A stretch of DNA of 64,000 nucleotides from Pigmentiphaga sp. H8 (GTDB lineage: Bacteria; Pseudomonadota; Gammaproteobacteria; Burkholderiales; Burkholderiaceae_B). The stretch is from assembly GCF_003854895.1 (NCBI RefSeq), contig NZ_CP033966.1, positions 2,976,001-3,040,000 of the forward strand, in the 5' to 3' direction. This document shows positions 22,779 through 31,379 of the stretch, in pieces. The position numbers and the translations under genes were made by a program. How positions within the stretch are numbered: position 1 is the stretch's first letter; every line of letters starts with the position of its first letter. The notes under the pieces were generated by a model, which made no database searches, was not told the origin of the DNA, and saw nothing but the letters and a program-made list of their open reading frames with translations.

Positions 22779-23693
22779 CTACGGATGCCGGGGCTCGCGC
22801 TGGGCGTAGTCGTCTTCGATGGCGGCGACCATGGCCAGGAAGGCGGGAGGGGTGCGGCCGGCCAGGCGTTCGGTCAGGACGGCCAGGTGGGCGTGCCAGC
22901 CGCCGGAGACGTCCAGGCGGGTGGCCTGGTCCTTCAGGCGGGTGTGGGTGATGGTCAGGCGGGTCCGGTCGCCTTCCGGGGTCAGTTCGAACACGACCTC
23001 GGACGGCGGTTCCTTGCCGCCGCCCCAGGTCATCGCCAGCAGGCGCGGCGGGTCCAGGCGCAGCACTTCGTGGCGGCTGTGGAAGATGCCTTCGTACTTC
23101 CTGAGCCGCTCGGGAATCGGCGCGGTGTGCGGCGACAGCCGGGCATTGTCGAACACCAGTTCGAACGACTGTCCCGGCGCCGTGGGCAGTTCGCCCGGCG
23201 CCAGCCACTGCGCCCGTTTGTCCGAATCGGCAATCCAGCGCCAGACGCGCTCTATCGGCCCGGGCAACAGGCGTTCGAAGCGCACCGTGCCCTCGGCCTC
23301 CTCCCTGCCGTGGCCGCCCTGGCTCGCCAGCACGCCGGCCAGGTTGTCGAACATGCCGCGCCAGCCCGCCGCCGACTCGCTGTCCTGCCCGGCGGGCGCC
23401 TTCGCCAGTTCCCGGGCGATGCCGGGGCCGGACTGGGCGAAGCGCATCAGGCTGCCGCCTTCGCCGTCGGCCACGATTTCCACGGTCAGCACGTCGCTGT
23501 CCTGCGCAAGCCCGGGCATCGCGAAGCGCATGGACAAGCGGCGCGGCGGGTCGAGCGCCAGGAACTCGCCGTGGGCGGCCGTGGACCGCCAGCGGCGTGC
23601 CAGCGCCGGATCGGTCCAGGCGGCGAACACCCGCTCCGCGGGCGCGTCGTAGCGGCGTTCCAGCCGCAGTTCGGTATCGGGATGCTTGCTCAT
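22779..23693 (-). CDS. tandem SRPBCC/AHSA1-domain protein
   Basis: A 304-residue protein that contains two activator-of-Hsp90-ATPase-like (AHSA1, START fold) domains. The first starts at RRYDAPAERVFAAWTDPALARRWR, the second at FERLLPGPIERVWRWIADSDKRAQWL. Both keep the helix-grip pattern of SRPBCC proteins, which bind hydrophobic ligands. The function of AHSA1 bacterial proteins is usually unknown; many lie next to an ArsR repressor, as here. Its ATG overlaps the stop of the arsR-type gene (ATGA, 23690-23693). The doubled domain is less common than the single one. Confidence 0.85.
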   Translation of the reverse strand: MSKHPDTELRLERRYDAPAERVFAAWTDPALARRWRSTAAHGEFLALDPPRRLSMRFAMPGLAQDSDVLTVEIVADGEGGSLMRFAQSGPGIARELAKAPAGQDSESAAGWRGMFDNLAGVLASQGGHGREEAEGTVRFERLLPGPIERVWRWIADSDKRAQWLAPGELPTAPGQSFELVFDNARLSPHTAPIPERLRKYEGIFHSRHEVLRLDPPRLLAMTWGGGKEPPSEVVFELTPEGDRTRLTITHTRLKDQATRLDVSGGWHAHLAVLTERLAGRTPPAFLAMVAAIEDDYAQREPRHP

Positions 23694-24073
23694 TTCCGGG
23701 TTCCTTTGCGGGTCTGTTTTCGGGAAGAAGATGCCGGCGTCCCTGCTTCTTCGGCTTCCAGCAGCGCCTGCAAGGCGTCGAGCCGCGTGTTCCAGAAGCG
23801 TTCATAGACACTCAGCCACGCCTGCGCATCGGCCAGGGGCCCGGGCTCGAGCTGGCAGAAATGCAGGCGTCCCTGCACGCGCCGGCGTACCAGGCCGGCG
23901 CCCTCCAGCACCTTCAGATGCTTGGACGCGGCGGCCAGCGACATCGTGAAGGGCGCGGCCAGGTCCCCCACCTTGCGCTCGCCTTGCGCCAGGTGCCGCA
24001 GCATCTCGCGGCGGGTGGGATCGGCAAGCGCGTGAAAGACGCGATCCAGCGATGAAGCGTGATATTCAACCAT
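23690..24073 (-). CDS. ArsR-family transcriptional repressor
   Basis: A 127-residue winged-helix protein: SLDRVFHALADPTRREMLRHL, then the HTH in KVGDLAAPFTMSLAAASKHLKVLEGAGLVRRRVQGR. It belongs to the SdpR/AHSA1-associated ArsR branch, without a metal-binding CxC motif in the alpha-3 helix. It likely represses its own operon with the SRPBCC gene. Two operators lie at 24062-24085 and 24102-24125, the first covering the start codon at 24073. An in-frame ATG further upstream (24109) would lie within the operators and is less likely. Confidence 0.88.
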   Translation of the reverse strand: MVEYHASSLDRVFHALADPTRREMLRHLAQGERKVGDLAAPFTMSLAAASKHLKVLEGAGLVRRRVQGRLHFCQLEPGPLADAQAWLSVYERFWNTRLDALQALLEAEEAGTPASSSRKQTRKGTRK

Positions 24074-24085
24074 ATAGTTGAATAT
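24062..24085. promoter_or_regulatory. ArsR operator 1 overlapping the start codon
   Basis: ATATTCAAC and GTTGAATAT form a perfect 9-bp inverted repeat with a 6-bp spacer CATATA that contains the start codon on the minus strand. A second, similar site lies 40 bp upstream. Confidence 0.6.
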
Positions 24086-24101
24086 ATATCGGGCCGGAAA
24101 A

Positions 24102-24125
24102 ATATTCAACCTTTCAGTTGAGTAT
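24102..24125. promoter_or_regulatory. ArsR operator 2
   Basis: ATATTCAAC, six bases, GTTGAGTAT: the same dyad as operator 1 with one mismatch, exactly 40 bp (about four helical turns) further upstream, so dimers could bind on the same face. Confidence 0.6.
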
Positions 24126-24178
24126 CTTCCGGCCCGCCCAGGCCCGCGGGATCTCCGGCAGGAACGAGAAAAAGTGCG

Positions 24179-24919
24179 TCAGGGCAGGAAGGCCGGCGAC
24201 AACAGGCGCAGGCCGAGCGAGATCCATCGCTCTTCCCTGCCCATGCCCATGCGGTTGCCATAGGTCACGTCGACCTGGACCCGGTCGGGCACCAGCCAAT
24301 GGCGCACGCCGAACTGGTAGGACGCCCGGCGTCTATCCTGTCCGAAAGCCTCGGCGATCAGCCACGTGCGCTCGGCCAACCGGGTCTCGGATCCCAGGCC
24401 CCAGGTCGCGTGGCGGCCGCCCGTGTCGGCGGCGTCCATCCAGCCCAGGTTGCCATGCACGACCAGCCGGTCGCCGGCAAAGGAAACGCTGGCCGGCACG
24501 TAGGCGTACCAGTCGCGCGACGCCCCCGCCGCATGGGGATGGCGCACCGTCCCGGCCGCCACGCCCACGCCCCAGCCGTCCGTTTCCAGCGGCTTGAGCA
24601 GCGTCTTGACCTGGAACTGCACGTCCGTCGTGCGCACGTGCCCGTCCACCCGGCCGCGCGCGCCGCCCAGCGTCAGCTCCAGGTTGCCGGTGGGATTGCA
24701 GGCCGGCATCGCCCAGTACTCGGTGCTGTCGTCATTGCGCCGGACCCAGCTTTCCACCTGGCAGGACTTGGCATCGACGATGCGGGCATCGTCGGTGATC
24801 ATGGGACGCGCCGCCTGGGCGGAACTGGCGCCGCAGCAGGCCGCAAGCGCCAGCGCCAGCCGCCACGGCGGCGGGCCGGCGGCACGGCGGCCACGGGACG
24901 GGAAACGATCGATGCGCAC
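24179..24919 (-). CDS. exported protein of unknown function
   Basis: A 246-residue protein if read from the GTG at 24919 (AGAGGA just upstream). Its N-terminus is then a clear signal peptide: a basic stretch, LALALAACCG, and an AQA cleavage site before ARPMITDD. ATGs at 24955 and 24994 are alternatives that would bury the signal. The mature part has regular alternating hydrophobic strands and aromatic residues (VQFQVKTLL, WYAYVPASVSFAGDRLVVHGNLGW, ASYQFGVRHWLVPDRVQVDVTYGN), suggesting a beta-rich envelope protein, possibly a small beta barrel. I do not recognise a family. Confidence 0.65.
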   Translation of the reverse strand: MRIDRFPSRGRRAAGPPPWRLALALAACCGASSAQAARPMITDDARIVDAKSCQVESWVRRNDDSTEYWAMPACNPTGNLELTLGGARGRVDGHVRTTDVQFQVKTLLKPLETDGWGVGVAAGTVRHPHAAGASRDWYAYVPASVSFAGDRLVVHGNLGWMDAADTGGRHATWGLGSETRLAERTWLIAEAFGQDRRRASYQFGVRHWLVPDRVQVDVTYGNRMGMGREERWISLGLRLLSPAFLP

Positions 24920-25257
24920 GGATCCTCTTCGGAAATCGAGGTGGAGGCATGACATGGACGTGGCAGGGCCGCCGCGCCTGGCGACAGACAGCATCAGGGG
25001 GGATGGGCCACGCGCGGACGCCGCGGCCGGAACCGCCTTCGGCCTTGTGGCGAAACGGCGGCAGAGGAAACCTGCGCGCTATCTCGCCGAGAGTCCACCG
25101 ATCACGAGAACCGGCCGGCTCCCGCCTCTCGAACAAGTACCCACGTCAGGGCGTCCACGGTTGCTGAACGGCGCGATTCTATCCGCGGGGCGGTTACAGG
25201 TCCATGACCATTCGGCCATGTGCCGCCTGCCGGGCGGCGCACCGGTTCCCCCCGTAC
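24920..25257. other. intergenic region without a recognised gene
   Basis: About 340 bp between the exported protein start and the end of the Bug gene. Short open frames here lack ribosome binding sites and family features. A GCCGCC/GGCGGC stem-loop at 25222-25238 lies about 20 bp after the Bug gene stop on the minus strand and could shape its 3' end, but it has no T run. Nothing else stands out. Confidence 0.5.
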
Positions 25258-26232
25258 TTACTCCTCCTTGATGCCGAACTCTGCCACGACCCTGCCATAG
25301 CGGTCGTACTCGGCCCTTACGTCCCGAACGGCGTCCTCCACGGATCCCCCCAACGTCTCGACCCCCGAGGCACGCATCTTTTCCTTGACCTCGGGGGCCT
25401 GCATGATCGCGGTGATCTCGCGGTTCAGGCGCCGGATCGCCGTGGCCGGCGTGCCGGCCGGCGCCAGCACGGGGAAGAACACGTTCAGTTCCACGCCGTC
25501 TATCCCCGCCTCGGTCAGGGTCGACACGTTGGGCAGCAGGCTGGTTCGCTGCTTCTCGGCCACCGCCACGGCCACCAGTTGGCCGCCGTCGATGAACCCG
25601 CCCACTCCTCCCAGCGCGCCGAAAGCCAGCTTGATCTGTCCACTGACCGTATCGGTCACGGCGGGCATCACGCCCTTGTACGGGACGTGGATCATGGTGG
25701 TCCCGGTCGCCTTCATGAACAGCTGGCCCGCGATGTGCTGCGGCGACCCATTGCCCGAGGATGCATACGGCAGGCCGGGATGCTTCTTCAGGTAGGCCAC
25801 CAGTTCCCGCGGCGTCTTCACTCCAAGCTGTGGATTGGCCAGGATGACCAGCGGCGAGGAAGCGGTCTTGACCACGGGCGTCAGATCGCGGACCACGTCG
25901 ACGCCGCCGCCCGCCCCCTTGGGCAGCACATGGGGCGCGCCGAACAGCGTGCTGGCGGTCAGGAGCAGCGTATGTCCGTCCGGTTCGGCCCGCGCCACGG
26001 CCGCCGCGCCGATCAGGCCGCTCGCGCCTGGCCGGTTGGTGACGACCACGGTCTGCCCGAGTACCGATGGCAGCCGTTCCGCCAGGATCCGGGCGAGGAT
26101 GTCGGTGCTCGAACCCGGCGGCACCGGCACGACGATGGTGACCGGCCGGGAAGGACTCCAAGCCTGTGCTTGCGCGGCCACCGGCGCGATCATGCCCAAT
26201 GCGGCGCACAGGCCGCCCAGAAGGTGTCTCAT
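25258..26232 (-). CDS. Bug-family (TctC-like) tripartite tricarboxylate transporter substrate-binding protein
   Basis: A 324-residue periplasmic binding protein. The signal peptide ends near VAAQAQA. Then comes the Bug signature RPVTIVVPVPPGSSTDILARILAERL, VVVTNRPGASGLIGAAAVARAEPDGHTLLL, and the substrate-loop ASSGNGSPQHIAGQLFMKATG. Bug proteins bind small carboxylates or other organic anions. No TctA/TctB membrane genes lie here, as is common for Bordetella Bug genes. ATG at 26232 has AAGGA upstream; the ORF extends further but without the signal peptide logic. It follows the aldehyde dehydrogenase gene by 73 bp. Confidence 0.9.
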   Translation of the reverse strand: MRHLLGGLCAALGMIAPVAAQAQAWSPSRPVTIVVPVPPGSSTDILARILAERLPSVLGQTVVVTNRPGASGLIGAAAVARAEPDGHTLLLTASTLFGAPHVLPKGAGGGVDVVRDLTPVVKTASSPLVILANPQLGVKTPRELVAYLKKHPGLPYASSGNGSPQHIAGQLFMKATGTTMIHVPYKGVMPAVTDTVSGQIKLAFGALGGVGGFIDGGQLVAVAVAEKQRTSLLPNVSTLTEAGIDGVELNVFFPVLAPAGTPATAIRRLNREITAIMQAPEVKEKMRASGVETLGGSVEDAVRDVRAEYDRYGRVVAEFGIKEE

Positions 26233-26305
26233 ATCGTTATCCTTGTCTGCCGGCTGGGCCGGCGCATGAGTTGGAAAGCCGGCCGCGGCGCCGGCCATGA
26301 AGAGG

Positions 26306-27790
26306 TCAGTACACGATGTTGATGTTTTTCCCCTGCGTATAGGAAAGCAGTTCCTCGATGGACTCGTCGCGGCCGATACCCGACTGCTTGTAGCCGCCGT
26401 AGCTGGTGCCCAGGAAATGCGGCCCGGCGTGGTTGACCCAGACGAAACCCGACTGGATGCGTCCGGCGGCTCGGTGCGCCTGCGCCAGGTCGCGGGTGAA
26501 CACCGCGCCGGTCAGCCCGTACTCGACGGCGTTGACCTGCTCGAACATGCTTTCCTCGTCGGACCACTTCAGCACCGACAGGACCGGTCCGAAGATCTCC
26601 TCGTTGGCGATACGCATGCCGGCCGTCACGCCCGTGAAAACGGTGGGCTCGACGAAGAAGCCCCTGGCCAGTTCAGGATCCTGCGGCCGCCTGCCGCCGT
26701 AGGCCAGGGTGGCGCCTTCACCGATGCCTAGGTCGATGTAGCGCATGATCTTGTCCAACTGGGCTTGGGAAACGATGGCTCCCATGGTCGTGGCCGGATC
26801 GGTCGGCATGCCCGGCCGGTAGTGACGGATTTTCTCCAGTACCCGCGCGACCACCTCGTCGTGGACGGACTCGTGCACGAACAGCCGCGAGGTTGACCCG
26901 CAGGACTGGCCGCTCCATGTGAAGTTCATGCCGGCCACGGCGCCGGAGCTGGCACGTTCCAGGTCTGCATCGGGATAGACGATGCAGGCGTTCTTGCCTC
27001 CCAGCTCGAGGGTGATGCGCTTGAGACGTTCGGCACCGGCCCTGGCCACCGCTCGTCCGGTTCCCACGCTACCGATCAGCGAAACGAAGGGAACATCGGG
27101 ATGCGCCGCCAGCGCCGCGCCGCACTCGGTTCCCCCGGTGACGACGTTGAGCACGCCCGGAGGGAGAATGCCGTCGATCAGTTCCATCCATCGATAGGCC
27201 GACAGCGGCGCCTGCACCGGCGGCTTCATCACCACCGTATTGCCCGCCGCCAGCGGGGCCGCGCTCTTGGCCGCCGTGAACATCAAGGGATGGTTGTAGG
27301 CCACGATGCGCCCCACCACGCCATAGGGTTCGCGTACCGACATGTTCACCATGCCCTCGCCCATGGGAACGGTGTCGCCCTTGATCTCGGTCACCAGGCC
27401 GGCGAAGAAGTCGAACTGCGCGGCAGCCAGCATCGCGTCGCGCACCATCTCGGCCACGGGGCTGCCGCAGTTGGCGGCATCCAGCATCGCGAGCTCGCCG
27501 GCGTGTTCGCGCAACACGCCGGCCACGCGCCGCATCCGCGCGGCGCGCTCGATCGGCTTCATGCGGCTCCACGCGGGAAAGGCCGCCCGCGCCGCCTGCA
27601 CGGCGGCATCCACGTCCTCGGCATTGGCTTGGGCGCAATCGCCCAGCGACTCCCCCGTCGCGGGATTCCAGGTGGGCGCGTAGCCGCCCCGCGGACGCTG
27701 CCACTGGCCGCCGTAGTAAAGCTCGCGATGAACCGGCAACGCCGGCGAAGAGGGAATGACGATTTCTGGAGCAAGCTGGGGTCCCGACAT
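26306..27790 (-). CDS. NAD(P)-dependent aldehyde dehydrogenase
   Basis: A 494-residue ALDH superfamily enzyme. Catalytic Cys297 lies in SGQSCGSTSR, the general base Glu262 in LELGGKNA, and Asn166 in AYNHPLM. NAD-binding FVSLIGSVGTGR and the C-terminal EEIFGPVLSVLKW and GGYKQSGIGRDES are present. It oxidises an aldehyde to the acid in the cytoplasm. The ATG at 27790 (AAGGAAG upstream) is preferred to an upstream one. Placement between a LysR gene and a Bug gene suggests uptake and oxidation of one organic compound, but which aldehyde is unknown. Confidence 0.93.
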   Translation of the reverse strand: MSGPQLAPEIVIPSSPALPVHRELYYGGQWQRPRGGYAPTWNPATGESLGDCAQANAEDVDAAVQAARAAFPAWSRMKPIERAARMRRVAGVLREHAGELAMLDAANCGSPVAEMVRDAMLAAAQFDFFAGLVTEIKGDTVPMGEGMVNMSVREPYGVVGRIVAYNHPLMFTAAKSAAPLAAGNTVVMKPPVQAPLSAYRWMELIDGILPPGVLNVVTGGTECGAALAAHPDVPFVSLIGSVGTGRAVARAGAERLKRITLELGGKNACIVYPDADLERASSGAVAGMNFTWSGQSCGSTSRLFVHESVHDEVVARVLEKIRHYRPGMPTDPATTMGAIVSQAQLDKIMRYIDLGIGEGATLAYGGRRPQDPELARGFFVEPTVFTGVTAGMRIANEEIFGPVLSVLKWSDEESMFEQVNAVEYGLTGAVFTRDLAQAHRAAGRIQSGFVWVNHAGPHFLGTSYGGYKQSGIGRDESIEELLSYTQGKNINIVY

Positions 27791-27905
27791 GTTTCTTCCT
27801 TGTATCGATGCTCGATCGGGCGGCAATACCGCCACAGCCGGCCATCTTAGGAAGCAGCCCCAACCCGGTCCAATGGAAAGTCTGAATGGTGGAAATGGAC
27901 GGCGC

Positions 27906-27923
27906 GGATATCGAGGGATATCC
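27906..27923. promoter_or_regulatory. inverted repeat upstream of the aldehyde dehydrogenase gene
   Basis: GGATATC and GATATCC separated by GAGG, 116 bp before the ALDH start. A possible operator for the LysR regulator encoded just upstream; it does not have the T-N11-A form, so this is tentative. Confidence 0.3.
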
Positions 27924-27952
27924 CTGAACCGCCGCCGCGCGCATGGCGGCGC

Positions 27953-28894
27953 TCAGCGCTCGGCGCAGTAATTGGCGGCGAACATCTGGCGGAACCAGGC
28001 ATTGCCCGGGTCGCGGTGCATGCGATCATGCCACTGCATGTTGAGATCGATGGGCGGCAGTTCGACGGGCAGCGGCACGATGCGCAGTTCCTGTTGGCGC
28101 GACAGAGACAGCGCGGGCCCGTGGGGCACGGTCAGGACCAGGTCCGACTGCGCGATGGTCGCGGCCAGTCCGCTGAAGTACGGCACCGACAGCACGACCC
28201 TCCGGCGTACCCCCTGCCCCGAGAACTGGCTCTCCAGCAGCGCGTCGAGCGACGCGTGTATGGAGGCCGAGGGGCGATAGCTCAGGTGCGGCGCGTCCAG
28301 GTACTGGTCGCGTGTCATGGACGTGCCTATGAAGGGATGGCGGGCACTGACCAGACACACCCAGCGTTCCGTGAACAAGGCCTGCCGGTGGAAATCCGCT
28401 CCCAGGTCCGGCAGAAAGCCCACCGCCAGGTCCAGTTCGCCATCGGCCATGGCCTGGCGCGCCTCCCGCAGCGGCAGCGACAGGCTGATCAGGTCCACCC
28501 CCGGCGCCTGGCCGCGCATCATGGCAACGAAGGCCGGCAGATGCGAGTGCTGGGCGATGTCGCTCAACAGCAGCCGGAAGGTACGGCGCGAGGCGGCCGG
28601 ATCGAACTGGCGGTCGCGCTCGACGGCGAAGCGCAGCCGATCCAGCGCTGCGCGGATATCGGCTTCCATGTCCAGCGCGAGCGCCGTGGGCTGCATGCCC
28701 GCGGGCGTTCGCACGAACAGCGGATCGCCAAAGGCCTGGCGCAGGCGCTGCAGGGAATTGCTGGTGGCCGACTGCGACAGCCCCACCCGCTCTCCGGTCT
28801 GCGTGACGCTGCGAGTGCGCATCATCGCATCGAAGATCAGGAGCAAATTCAGGTCGAGCTGATTCAGGTTCAAGGTGGCCCCCCCAAGCGCCAT
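27953..28894 (-). CDS. LysR-family transcriptional regulator (NodD/SyrM-like subgroup)
   Basis: A 313-residue LysR protein. The HTH is LNQLDLNLLLIFDAMMRTRSV, then VGLSQSATSNSLQRLRQAFGDPLFVRTPAG, as in the PcpR/NodD-type group with LFVR. The C-terminal substrate-binding domain follows (LPAFVAMMRGQAPGVDLISLSL). The start at 28894 has GAAGGG before it. It is transcribed with, or just ahead of, the aldehyde dehydrogenase and Bug genes and probably controls them. The inducer is unknown. Confidence 0.9.
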   Translation of the reverse strand: MALGGATLNLNQLDLNLLLIFDAMMRTRSVTQTGERVGLSQSATSNSLQRLRQAFGDPLFVRTPAGMQPTALALDMEADIRAALDRLRFAVERDRQFDPAASRRTFRLLLSDIAQHSHLPAFVAMMRGQAPGVDLISLSLPLREARQAMADGELDLAVGFLPDLGADFHRQALFTERWVCLVSARHPFIGTSMTRDQYLDAPHLSYRPSASIHASLDALLESQFSGQGVRRRVVLSVPYFSGLAATIAQSDLVLTVPHGPALSLSRQQELRIVPLPVELPPIDLNMQWHDRMHRDPGNAWFRQMFAANYCAER

Positions 28895-28963
28895 GCGCCC
28901 TTCGAGGGGCGGGCCTGCTGCCCGCATTGTGACATGGCCCGTGCGCCGGGCGCACGGAGCGGA

Positions 28964-30265
28964 TCACCGGCTGGGCATGTCCTTGTCCGTATAGACCAGT
29001 TCGCTGCGGGCATCGGCCGGAATCGCGCCGAAAACGGCATCCCAGTCGTCGCAGCGACCGCGCATCCTGGCCAGGCGTTCGGGCTGACGGTGCGCCTGGT
29101 TGGCCCGCTCGCGCTCGTCCGCGGACAGGTCGAACAGATACTCGTTGCCTTCGATGGCCAGGTATTTCCATGGCCCGTCGCGCAGGGCGCGTTGGCCACG
29201 GTAGTTCATGCGCCAGAACAGCTCGCGCGGGAACTCCTGCGCCGGGTCGCGCAGCACCGGCAGCATGGACACGCCGTCGAACGGATAATCGGGATGGGCG
29301 GGCACGCCGGCGATGTCCAGCATGGTCGCCGTCCAGTCCATCGTCATGCAGTGCTGCGCCGAGACCGAGCCGGGCGCGATCCGGTCGCCCCACTGCACGA
29401 TGTAGGGGACGCGTATGCCGCCTTCGGTCAGGTCCATCTTGCCCCCCACCAGCGGCCAGGTGTCCGAGAAGCGCTCGCCGCCGTTGTCGCTGGTGAAGAT
29501 GACCACCGTATCGTCGGCCAGGCCCAGGTCGTCCAGCGCCTTCAGCACGCGTCCGCAGCCCTCGTCCAGCGCCTTGATCATCTCGCCGTAGACGTGGACC
29601 GAACCGCCGTCCAGGTGGCGGATGTCCTGGTCGGTCTCGGGATTGGAACTGCCCTGCTCGCGCGTCTCCCAGGGCCAGTGCGGCGCGGTGTAGTGCAGGC
29701 TCAGCAGGAAGGGCTGGCGGTCGCCGGCGCGCGCGCGCAGATAGGTCTCGGCCTCGTCGGTCAGGAGGTCCGTCAGATAGTGGCCGTCGTAGTTGACGGG
29801 CTCGCCGTCGCGCACGAGGTCGTGCTTGCCCATGCGGTCCACGTGGCTGAAATAGCTCACGCCCCCCGACAAGGGGCCGATGTGGTACTCGTACCCGCTT
29901 TTCTCCGGACCGAAGTGCGGCGGATAGCCCAGGTGCCACTTGCCGATCAGCGCGGTTCGATATCCCCGCTCGCGCAGCAACGACGGCAGCGTCGGATGCG
30001 CCGGCGGCAGGCCGATCTCGGTGCTGCCGCGGAACCTGCCGGTCATGGGTTCCTCGGCCGCGCCGCGCAGGCGGTACTGGTAGCGCCCGGTGATCAGGCC
30101 GAAGCGCGTGGGCGAGCACACGGGCGAATTGGAATAGCCCTGCGTGAAGCGGATGCCGCGCGCGGCCATCCGGTCCAGGTTGGGCGAGACGGGCTTGCGG
30201 CCGCCGTAGCAGCCCAGGTCGGCGTAGCCCAGGTCGTCGGCCAGGATGAAGATGAAATTGGTCAT
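28964..30265 (-). CDS. cytoplasmic-type sulfatase (arylsulfatase A family)
   Basis: A 433-residue sulfatase. The formylglycine site is Cys50 in SPVCSPTRFGLITGR (CxPxR type, which needs enzyme-catalysed conversion). Metal-binding Asp10-Asp11 lie in FILADDLGYADLGCYGG and a second pair in IFTSDNGGERF; PFLLSLHYTAPHWPW carries conserved histidines. No signal peptide precedes MTNFIFIL, so the enzyme should act inside the cell, meaning the sulfate ester must be imported. The Bug gene directly upstream fits that idea. The actual ester is unknown. A conversion enzyme (FGE or anSME) is not in this window. Confidence 0.9.
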   Translation of the reverse strand: MTNFIFILADDLGYADLGCYGGRKPVSPNLDRMAARGIRFTQGYSNSPVCSPTRFGLITGRYQYRLRGAAEEPMTGRFRGSTEIGLPPAHPTLPSLLRERGYRTALIGKWHLGYPPHFGPEKSGYEYHIGPLSGGVSYFSHVDRMGKHDLVRDGEPVNYDGHYLTDLLTDEAETYLRARAGDRQPFLLSLHYTAPHWPWETREQGSSNPETDQDIRHLDGGSVHVYGEMIKALDEGCGRVLKALDDLGLADDTVVIFTSDNGGERFSDTWPLVGGKMDLTEGGIRVPYIVQWGDRIAPGSVSAQHCMTMDWTATMLDIAGVPAHPDYPFDGVSMLPVLRDPAQEFPRELFWRMNYRGQRALRDGPWKYLAIEGNEYLFDLSADERERANQAHRQPERLARMRGRCDDWDAVFGAIPADARSELVYTDKDMPSR

Positions 30266-30287
30266 GCGAACTGTACCGGCTCCGTTG

Positions 30288-31256
30288 TCAGTCGACCTTC
30301 ATGCCGGCCGACTTGATGATCTTTGCATAGCGTTCCCGCACGCTCACCAATTCCTTGGCGGCGGCTTCGCCGTCCAGCGTGCCCAGCGTGAAGTCCATCG
30401 CGCGCAGGCGCTGCTGCACGTCAGGCTGCGCCAGCACCTGCTCCATCGCCTTGCGCAGGGTCTGGACGACGGCGTCCGGCGTCTGCGCCGGCACCATCGC
30501 AAGATACAACACATCCTGGCGCACCCCGGGGTAGCCCAGTTCGGCCGTGGTCGGCACCGACGGCAGCAGCGGCGAACGCTGGCTGCCGGTCACGGCCAAT
30601 GCCTTCAGCGTTCCGGCGTTGACGTGCTGCAAGAGGCCCGGCGTGGCCAGCGCGGCCGCCTGGACCTCGCCCGACACCAGCGCCAGCACCGCCGGCGCAT
30701 TGCCGCGGTACGGGATGTGGTTGATCTTCATGCCGGTGGCCTGTTGCAGCATGCTCAGGCTCAGGTGGCCGGGCGAACCGTTGCCCGCCGAACTGAACGT
30801 GACCGGGTCCTTGTGGCCCCGCTCGACCAGAGTCTTGAGCGTATCGGCCTTGGCGGACGGGTGGGCGGCGATCAGCATCCCCGAGGACGCCAGGCGCATC
30901 ACCGGCTTCAGCTGGTCCAGGCTGAACCCCTGCGACGCATACAGGCTGGGGTTGACCGTGAAGGTCGAATCCAGGCCGATCAGCACCGTGTAGCCGTCGG
31001 GTGCGGCGTTGGCCACCGCGGCGGCACCGATGTTGCCGCCGCTGCCGGTCTTGTTCTCGACCACGAAGGGCTGCTTGAAGATGGCGTTGAGGCGCTCGCC
31101 CATCATGCGCGCCATGATGTCCAGGGGACCTCCGGCCGTGAAGTTGACGACGAACCGGACGGGCTTGTCCGGATAGCTGCCCTGCGCCGACGCAGCGCCC
31201 GTCGCGGCCGACAATGCAAGTGCCAGTCCCAGCGCGCGGACCACGGATTTCGACAT
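30288..31256 (-). CDS. Bug-family (TctC-like) periplasmic substrate-binding protein
   Basis: A 322-residue binding protein with signal peptide ending ATGAASAQG, then KPVRFVVNFTAGGPLDIMARMMGERL, VVENKTGSGGNIGAAAVANAAPDGYTVLIG and FSSAGNGSPGHLSLSML, all Bug hallmarks. AGGAG lies upstream of the ATG at 31256. It is the first gene of a likely two-gene operon with the sulfatase (22-bp gap), and is divergent from a LysR gene. It may capture a sulfate ester for import, with membrane components encoded elsewhere. Confidence 0.9.
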   Translation of the reverse strand: MSKSVVRALGLALALSAATGAASAQGSYPDKPVRFVVNFTAGGPLDIMARMMGERLNAIFKQPFVVENKTGSGGNIGAAAVANAAPDGYTVLIGLDSTFTVNPSLYASQGFSLDQLKPVMRLASSGMLIAAHPSAKADTLKTLVERGHKDPVTFSSAGNGSPGHLSLSMLQQATGMKINHIPYRGNAPAVLALVSGEVQAAALATPGLLQHVNAGTLKALAVTGSQRSPLLPSVPTTAELGYPGVRQDVLYLAMVPAQTPDAVVQTLRKAMEQVLAQPDVQQRLRAMDFTLGTLDGEAAAKELVSVRERYAKIIKSAGMKVD

Positions 31257-31379
31257 TTCCCACTCCTCCTGATTGTGCGGACGTCCAGCCATCGGACACC
31301 CTTCTGTCCGCGCCATCATAGAAGCGTAAGCCATAATATTGGTTGATCTTTTTGAAAATTGATTGAGTGGAAGGAAATC

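Noticed and set aside
29170..29496. Short plus-strand frame inside the sulfatase gene
   Set aside because: Pro/Arg/Ala-rich shadow of conserved sulfatase codons with no start signal.
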